From Bacillota bacterium (GTDB taxonomy: Bacteria > Bacillota > Sulfobacillia > JAJYWN01), in NCBI GenBank assembly GCA_021791495.1, contig JAJYWN010000007.1, positions 1 to 34,875 of the forward strand: DNA of 34,875 nt. The letters run 5' to 3'. The position numbers and the translations under genes were made by a program. This document shows, in pieces, positions 31,243 through 34,875 of this stretch (the first letter of the stretch is position 1; each line of letters starts with the position of its first letter). The notes under the pieces were generated by a model. The model had not been told where the DNA came from and searched no databases. It saw nothing but the letters and a program-made list of their open reading frames with translations.

Positions 31243-32332
31243 GGAGATATGGCTGCTGACCCATGCGGGCCGCTTCCGCCCTTCCGGGTTAGCCGCGGTG
31301 CGTCCTTCGTGGGGCCTTTGCTCGTTCGCCTTGGCCGAAGACGCCAACGTGCGCGTGCTGCCGTGCCCCGCTCATCTGGCCGGCGACCTCCCCGGCTGGC
31401 TCGCCGGGCGCGCGAGGCGACTGCCTGTCCCGCCTCCGGATACCGTGCTGGTCGACTCAGTCCTGGGGATTTCCACAGCGGCGTCGGCCCGCTTCGGCGC
31501 GGAATCCGGAGTTCCAGTGCTGCCGACCGTCCTCTGGCGCCTGGAAGCACTGGCCCGCGCCCTGGAGCCGCTGGCGTCGACCGGAGAAACCTGGATCTTT
31601 TGGCCGGAGGGCCTGCCGGTCCGCGCTCCGGCCCAGGCGATGGCCCGCGTGGCGCTTGGGTTCATGGTCCGGCTGTCGCGTGAGGTCCGGTTGACGCGCT
31701 TTCCGGCGGTCGGGGCCGGCGGTCCGGAGCGCGCCCACAGTAGCCCTGGAGGGATGCCGGGTGGATCCGGCTACCGGTCCGGTACCAGGAATCTGGAGGA
31801 GGTCCGTCAGGTGATCCTGGAGACCAGCGGCACCCCCTGCCACATCGTGGACCGTCCCGAGACGCCGCTCTGGGCCTTTCCCGGGCCCCCCGCGGGGCCA
31901 TGTCTGGCCTACTTCCCGGGAAACGGGGGCGGGTCCCTGGCGGTGGACATCCTCGGGGTTTTGGAGACCGCATCGCCCGCCCGCCTGGTCCCGGAGCCGC
32001 CGGCCGGGGCCGTCCTGACCTCGGTCGGGGCGGACCTTCCCGCGGGGGTCACCTTCTCACCCCCGGCGTGGCCCGTGCATCTCCCCTTGACCACCCCGGT
32101 CGCCCGCAGTAGCCCTCTACCCGCATCCATAGCCGAGGCCCTAGTCCTGTCACGCCTGGGGCCGGCCGCCCTCCGCGCCCTCCAGCGCGCGGCCAGAGAC
32201 CCCACCTCGCCCAGGTTCTGGCACGAGGCGGCCTACCTCTACGGGCGGGCCGCGTCGGGGCTTCTGCCCACTTACCGGCGCTGGGCTTGGCGGCATTTGA
32301 ACTTCTTGACAAAAGGAGGTAAGGAGGCTTAA
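31241..32332 (+). CDS. Hypothetical protein of unknown family
   Basis: The 363-residue frame has the third-position G/C bias of neighbouring genes and no competing long frame on the other strand, so I think it is real. I do not recognise a family. The N-terminal half (WLLTHAGRF..., VLVDSVLGISTAA..., ETWIFWPEGLPV) reads like an alpha/beta domain. A Gly/Ser/Arg-rich linker follows (about residues 163-185), then CLAYFPGNGGGSLAVDILGVLE and a helical C-terminus (LVLSRLGPAALRALQRAARD...WHEAAYLYGRAA) with Trp/Arg-rich sequence. There is no signal peptide or membrane segment. The TTG start at 31241 follows GGGGGGTG inside the terminator stem. Its last codons hold the greA promoter. Confidence 0.65.
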   Translation: MEIWLLTHAGRFRPSGLAAVRPSWGLCSFALAEDANVRVLPCPAHLAGDLPGWLAGRARRLPVPPPDTVLVDSVLGISTAASARFGAESGVPVLPTVLWRLEALARALEPLASTGETWIFWPEGLPVRAPAQAMARVALGFMVRLSREVRLTRFPAVGAGGPERAHSSPGGMPGGSGYRSGTRNLEEVRQVILETSGTPCHIVDRPETPLWAFPGPPAGPCLAYFPGNGGGSLAVDILGVLETASPARLVPEPPAGAVLTSVGADLPAGVTFSPPAWPVHLPLTTPVARSSPLPASIAEALVLSRLGPAALRALQRAARDPTSPRFWHEAAYLYGRAASGLLPTYRRWAWRHLNFLTKGGKEA

Positions 32333-32335
32333 AAT
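32306..32335 (+). promoter_or_regulatory. Sigma-A promoter of greA
   Basis: TTGACA (32306-32311) and TAAAAT (32330-32335) are 18 bases apart. It overlaps the end of the upstream coding region. The greA start is 180 bases downstream, so the transcript would have a long 5' leader (about 32343-32514), in which I see no recognisable riboswitch. Confidence 0.75.
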
Positions 32336-32514
32336 TTAGGCCGCCAAAGTTCAAACCAATTTCGGCAGTCTGGTGTCCGGGCCCCATCGGCCTGGCACTC
32401 TTTTTCATCTTATAGGAGGGTAGTAGGGCTGCTTGGCATGAAAGGGTTTCCGCCTCGAATAAGATTGCTCTGCCCAGCGGGGTAGACTAGCGTGCGAAAA
32501 GGGAGCGGACGTCC

Positions 32515-33006
32515 ATGGGAGAAAAAGAGGTCATTCTCTCGCTTGAGGGCCTGAAGCGTCTGGAGCAAGAGCTGGAACACCTCAAGTCGGTCAAGCGGCG
32601 GGAAGTGGCTGATCGGATCAAGCAGGCCAGAGAGTTCGGCGATATCGGCGAGAACTCCGAGTACGACGATGCCAAGAACGAGCAGGCCTTCATCGAGGGC
32701 CGCATCATCACCCTTGAGAAGCTCCTCCGGAACGCCAAGATCATCGATGAAGCCACCAGCGACCCCACCCTGGTCAGTTTGGGCACCTCGGTCCGGCTCC
32801 GGGAGGTTGAGTCCGGGGACGTGCTGGAATACACTATCGTCGGGTCCACTGAAGCGAACCCCAGCGCCAACCGCATCTCCAACGAGTCTCCGGTGGGCAA
32901 GGCCATCATCGGCCAGAAGATCGGCACGACCGTGGAGGTGCAAGTTCCCGCGGGGATATTCCACTACGAAATCCTCGATGTCTTCCGCGAAGCAGCCGGC
33001 CGCTGA
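32515..33006 (+). CDS. greA: Transcription elongation factor GreA
   Basis: GreA enters the secondary channel of RNA polymerase and stimulates transcript cleavage so that stalled complexes restart. The 163 residues have the N-terminal coiled coil ([51 protein letters not shown]), with the acidic [12 protein letters not shown] tip, and the C-terminal FKBP-like domain ([25 protein letters not shown]...[27 protein letters not shown]). The ATG at 32515 is preceded by GGGAGCGG at about 5-8 bases. It is followed by lysS after 80 bases of repetitive spacer. Confidence 0.98.
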   Translation: MGEKEVILSLEGLKRLEQELEHLKSVKRREVADRIKQAREFGDIGENSEYDDAKNEQAFIEGRIITLEKLLRNAKIIDEATSDPTLVSLGTSVRLREVESGDVLEYTIVGSTEANPSANRISNESPVGKAIIGQKIGTTVEVQVPAGIFHYEILDVFREAAGR

Positions 33007-33060
33007 CCCCGGCGGACCCCGGCGGACCTCGCGGACTTCGTGGACCTCGCGGACCTCACG
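33007..33060. repeat. Near-exact 9-bp tandem repeats between greA and lysS
   Basis: After the greA stop come about six units of the form GGACC(T/C)CGC (with 9-10 bp spacing): GGACCTCGC, GGACTTCGT, GGACCTCGC, GGACCTCAC and two GGACCCCGGC-like copies. No stem or T-run is evident. It is a small simple-sequence array of the same GC-rich character as others in the window. Confidence 0.75.
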
Positions 33061-33086
33061 CCCAGTTGTTATCCAAGGGAGACCCC

Positions 33087-34577
33087 ATGACCGACTCCAG
33101 CGACTCTCTCGAACAACGAGACCTTAGCGAACAAGTCCTTATCCGCCGCCAGAAGATGGACAAACTCCGGCAGCAAGGAGTAGCCCCCTTCGGCCGTCGG
33201 TACGAGAGGACTCACCTGAACGCGGCCATCAAAGACGGATTCGAACTGCTGGACGGCCGGGAGGTGTCCGTAGCGGGGCGCCTCTTGTCCATCCGCAGCC
33301 ACGGCAAGGCCTCCTTCGCCGATCTGGCGGATATGACGGCGACCCTCCAGATCTACGTGAAGACCGACATCGTCGGGCAGCCGGCCTATGAGCTTTTCTC
33401 CTCCTTCGATATCGGCGACTTCATCGGCGTCCGCGGACGCGTCTTTCGCACGCACCGTGGCGAGGTGACCGTCGAGGCCCACGAGATCACGTTCCTCTCG
33501 AAAGCCCTGCGCCCTCTACCCGAGAAGTGGCACGGCCTGAAAGATGTGGACTTGCGCTATCGCCAAAGATACGTGGATCTCATCGTGAACCGCGACGTCA
33601 TGGAGACTTTCGTCCGCCGGACCCAGATCATTCGGGCCATCCGGCGGTTCCTGGACGGCCGCGGGTTCTACGAGGTAGAAACGCCGGCGCTGTCCGTCAT
33701 CGCGGGTGGCGGCCACGCCCGTCCCTTCTCCACGCACCACAACGCCCTGGACCTCGATCTCTCCATGCGCATCGCCCTGGAGCTGTTCCACAAGAGGCTC
33801 ATCGTGGGCGGATTCGACCGCGTCTACGAAATCGGACATTGTTTCCGGAACGAGGGCATCTCGACCAAACACAATCCCGAGTTCACCATGTTGGAACTCT
33901 ATCAAGCCTTCGCGGACTACAATGATATGATGAAGCTTTTCGAAGACATGGTCACGTCGGTCACCCAGGAAGTCCTCGGCACCCTGAAAATCGCTTATCA
34001 AGGGACGGACATCGACCTCACTCCACCGTGGCCGCGGCTGTCGATGATGGAGGCCATCAGGAAGTACGCCGGCATCGACTGGCAGAGCATCAAGACCGAC
34101 GCCGAGGCGGTAGCCATCGGCGAGAAGCTGGGTCTGGATCTCAAGAACAAGAAGACGAAAGGCATGGTTCTGGATGAGATCTGTTCAGAACTCGTCGAGC
34201 CGCACTTGGTGCAGCCGACGTTCTTGGTCGACTATCCAGTGGAAATCTCGCCTCTGGCCAAACGCCACGAGGACCACCCCGAACTGACCTACCGTTTTGA
34301 GTGCTTCATCTGGGGACGTGAGATGTCCAACGCCTTCTCCGAACTAAACGACCCGGTCGATCAGCTCGAGCGGTTCCTGCAACAAGCGAAAGAAAAGGAG
34401 AAGGGCAACGAAGAGGCGCACGTGTTTGACGAGGACTTCGTCAATGCATTAGAATACGGCATGCCGCCGACGGGCGGCCTTGGAATGGGCGTCGATCGCC
34501 TGGTGATGCTACTGACGGACAATCTGTCCATCCGTGACGTCATCTTGTTTCCACTGGCGCGGCCGCGCGCCGACTAG
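33087..34577 (+). CDS. lysS: Lysyl-tRNA synthetase, class II
   Basis: LysS charges tRNA-Lys. The 496 residues are full length. The N-terminal OB-fold anticodon-binding domain carries SVAGRLLSIRSHGKASFADLADMTATLQIYV and RGRVFRTHRGEVTVEAHEI. The catalytic class II domain has motif 1 around RFLDGRGFYEVETP, motif 2 FRNEGISTKHNPEFTMLELYQAFADY, and motif 3 GGLGMGVDRLVMLL. The ATG at 33087 follows AAGGGAGA (33075-33082); an in-frame TTG at 33066 would add seven residues without an SD. It closes the greA-lysS pair directly before the rRNA promoter region. Confidence 0.98.
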   Translation: MTDSSDSLEQRDLSEQVLIRRQKMDKLRQQGVAPFGRRYERTHLNAAIKDGFELLDGREVSVAGRLLSIRSHGKASFADLADMTATLQIYVKTDIVGQPAYELFSSFDIGDFIGVRGRVFRTHRGEVTVEAHEITFLSKALRPLPEKWHGLKDVDLRYRQRYVDLIVNRDVMETFVRRTQIIRAIRRFLDGRGFYEVETPALSVIAGGGHARPFSTHHNALDLDLSMRIALELFHKRLIVGGFDRVYEIGHCFRNEGISTKHNPEFTMLELYQAFADYNDMMKLFEDMVTSVTQEVLGTLKIAYQGTDIDLTPPWPRLSMMEAIRKYAGIDWQSIKTDAEAVAIGEKLGLDLKNKKTKGMVLDEICSELVEPHLVQPTFLVDYPVEISPLAKRHEDHPELTYRFECFIWGREMSNAFSELNDPVDQLERFLQQAKEKEKGNEEAHVFDEDFVNALEYGMPPTGGLGMGVDRLVMLLTDNLSIRDVILFPLARPRAD

Positions 34578-34610
34578 AGAAATTTCCGCAGCGAATATTT
34601 CTCGGCGTGG

Positions 34611-34640
34611 TTGACTAGGTCGGCGCCGCTGTGGTAGCCT
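34611..34640 (+). promoter_or_regulatory. Possible upstream rRNA promoter (P1)
   Basis: TTGACT (34611-34616) and TAGCCT (34635-34640) are 18 bases apart. The -35 is good, the -10 weak. Tandem promoters are usual before Firmicutes rRNA operons. Confidence 0.4.
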
Positions 34641-34649
34641 AGTAGATGC

Positions 34650-34663
34650 TTGCTGAACAGCAA
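34650..34663. repeat. Perfect 6-bp inverted repeat in the rRNA leader region
   Basis: TTGCTG-AA-CAGCAA lies between the two putative promoters. It may be an operator or a chance palindrome. Confidence 0.4.
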
Positions 34664-34703
34664 TTTCGTCGCGAATGCAGTAATGAGCGAGGTTTGCGGC
34701 AGG

Positions 34704-34733
34704 TTGACAGAGCGGTCGCGCGGATGCTAAGAT
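34704..34733 (+). promoter_or_regulatory. Strong rRNA operon promoter (P2)
   Basis: TTGACA (34704-34709) and TAAGAT (34728-34733) are separated by 18 bases, followed by AGGGCTCC. This is a near-consensus sigma-A promoter about 140 bases before the end of the window. Confidence 0.82.
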
Positions 34734-34875
34734 AGGGCTCCAACGACGGCAGGCAAGCGGTGCAAGAAGTCGTTCTTGGTCTTTGAAAACTGAACAGTGC
34801 GCAGGAAAAGACGGAGGAGTGCGGTTGGTTTTGAGACTGCACGAATCGTCTTGAGGCGAAAGCCTTAAGGCCGAT
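34734..34875 (+). other. 16S rRNA leader (antitermination region), partial
   Basis: TCTTTGAAAACTGAACA at 34780-34796 is a sequence I associate with the leader and spacer regions around Firmicutes rRNA genes. No 16S start (AGAGTTTGAT) is present before the window ends, so the mature 16S gene should lie just beyond. No gene is present in 34578-34703 apart from promoter signals and a weak GAGAAAT/ATTTCTC stem (34577-34603) after lysS. Confidence 0.75.

Noticed and set aside
31249-31683. 144-residue alternative frame starting at an ATG with a GGAG upstream
   Set aside because: Arg-rich and stops early, whereas the frame from 31241 keeps coding-like third positions over 1.09 kb.
1-34875. Insertion sequences, prophage, integrase or tRNA genes
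   Set aside because: No transposase, integrase, phage structural protein or tRNA-like cloverleaf was recognised in the window.

Overview
The window is a GC-rich stretch of chromosome that looks like a Gram-positive, probably anaerobic, Clostridia-type Firmicute. Purine-rich Shine-Dalgarno (SD) sites of the GGAGG type precede most genes, and GTG and TTG starts are common. The right-hand gene order (nadABC, birA, coaX, dusB, greA, lysS, then an rRNA leader) is one I associate with Moorella/Desulfotomaculum-like genomes. That placement is an inference from layout and signals; no taxonomic marker gene is complete here.

Region 1 (1-8492) is a histidine-catabolic and one-carbon block, all on the + strand. 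Three exact-length 96-bp tandem repeats come first, then urocanase (hutU), a membrane-anchored NHL beta-propeller, glutamate formimidoyltransferase (ftcD), imidazolonepropionase (hutI), a small acidic tail-anchored protein, formimidoyl-THF cyclodeaminase (fchA) and formate-THF ligase (fhs). Together they take urocanate to glutamate, move the formimino carbon to tetrahydrofolate, and can recover ATP as formate. No histidine ammonia-lyase lies inside the window.

Region 2 (8493-12805) is accessory. It holds a hairpin-rich gap with a small DUF2892-type membrane protein missed by long-ORF criteria, a fosmidomycin-resistance-like MFS transporter, a radical SAM/SPASM-like enzyme, a DedA membrane protein, and a hicAB toxin-antitoxin pair.

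Region 3 (12806-23275) contains an M28 aminopeptidase divergent from the NAD operon nadA-nadB-nadC. A helical-repeat protein, biotin-protein ligase, a P1 (DmpA-like) self-processing peptidase, an ECF transporter S component, type III pantothenate kinase and a bifunctional-nuclease-family protein follow, ending at a clear intrinsic terminator.

Region 4 (23310-27041, - strand) has a PLP aminotransferase paired with a TPP-dependent decarboxylase/synthase, and a UPF0173 metallo-hydrolase. Region 5 (27173-34577) has a C_GCAxxG_C_C protein, dusB, a CPBP protease on the other strand, a conserved HTH/unknown-enzyme pair, an orphan protein, greA and lysS. The window ends in a typical Firmicutes rRNA leader with a strong promoter; 16S rRNA should begin just past the end.

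The most unusual theme is simple-sequence expansion inside otherwise standard enzymes. NadB carries seven 12-bp Gly-Gln units, BirA a 25-residue Gly/Ala run, a radical SAM enzyme three 18-bp units, and the P1 peptidase a Gly-rich loop just before its predicted self-cleavage site. Two compact regulatory overlaps also stand out: an intrinsic terminator for the M28 gene lies inside hicB coding sequence, and the terminator stem after the HTH/enzyme pair contains the SD of the next gene.
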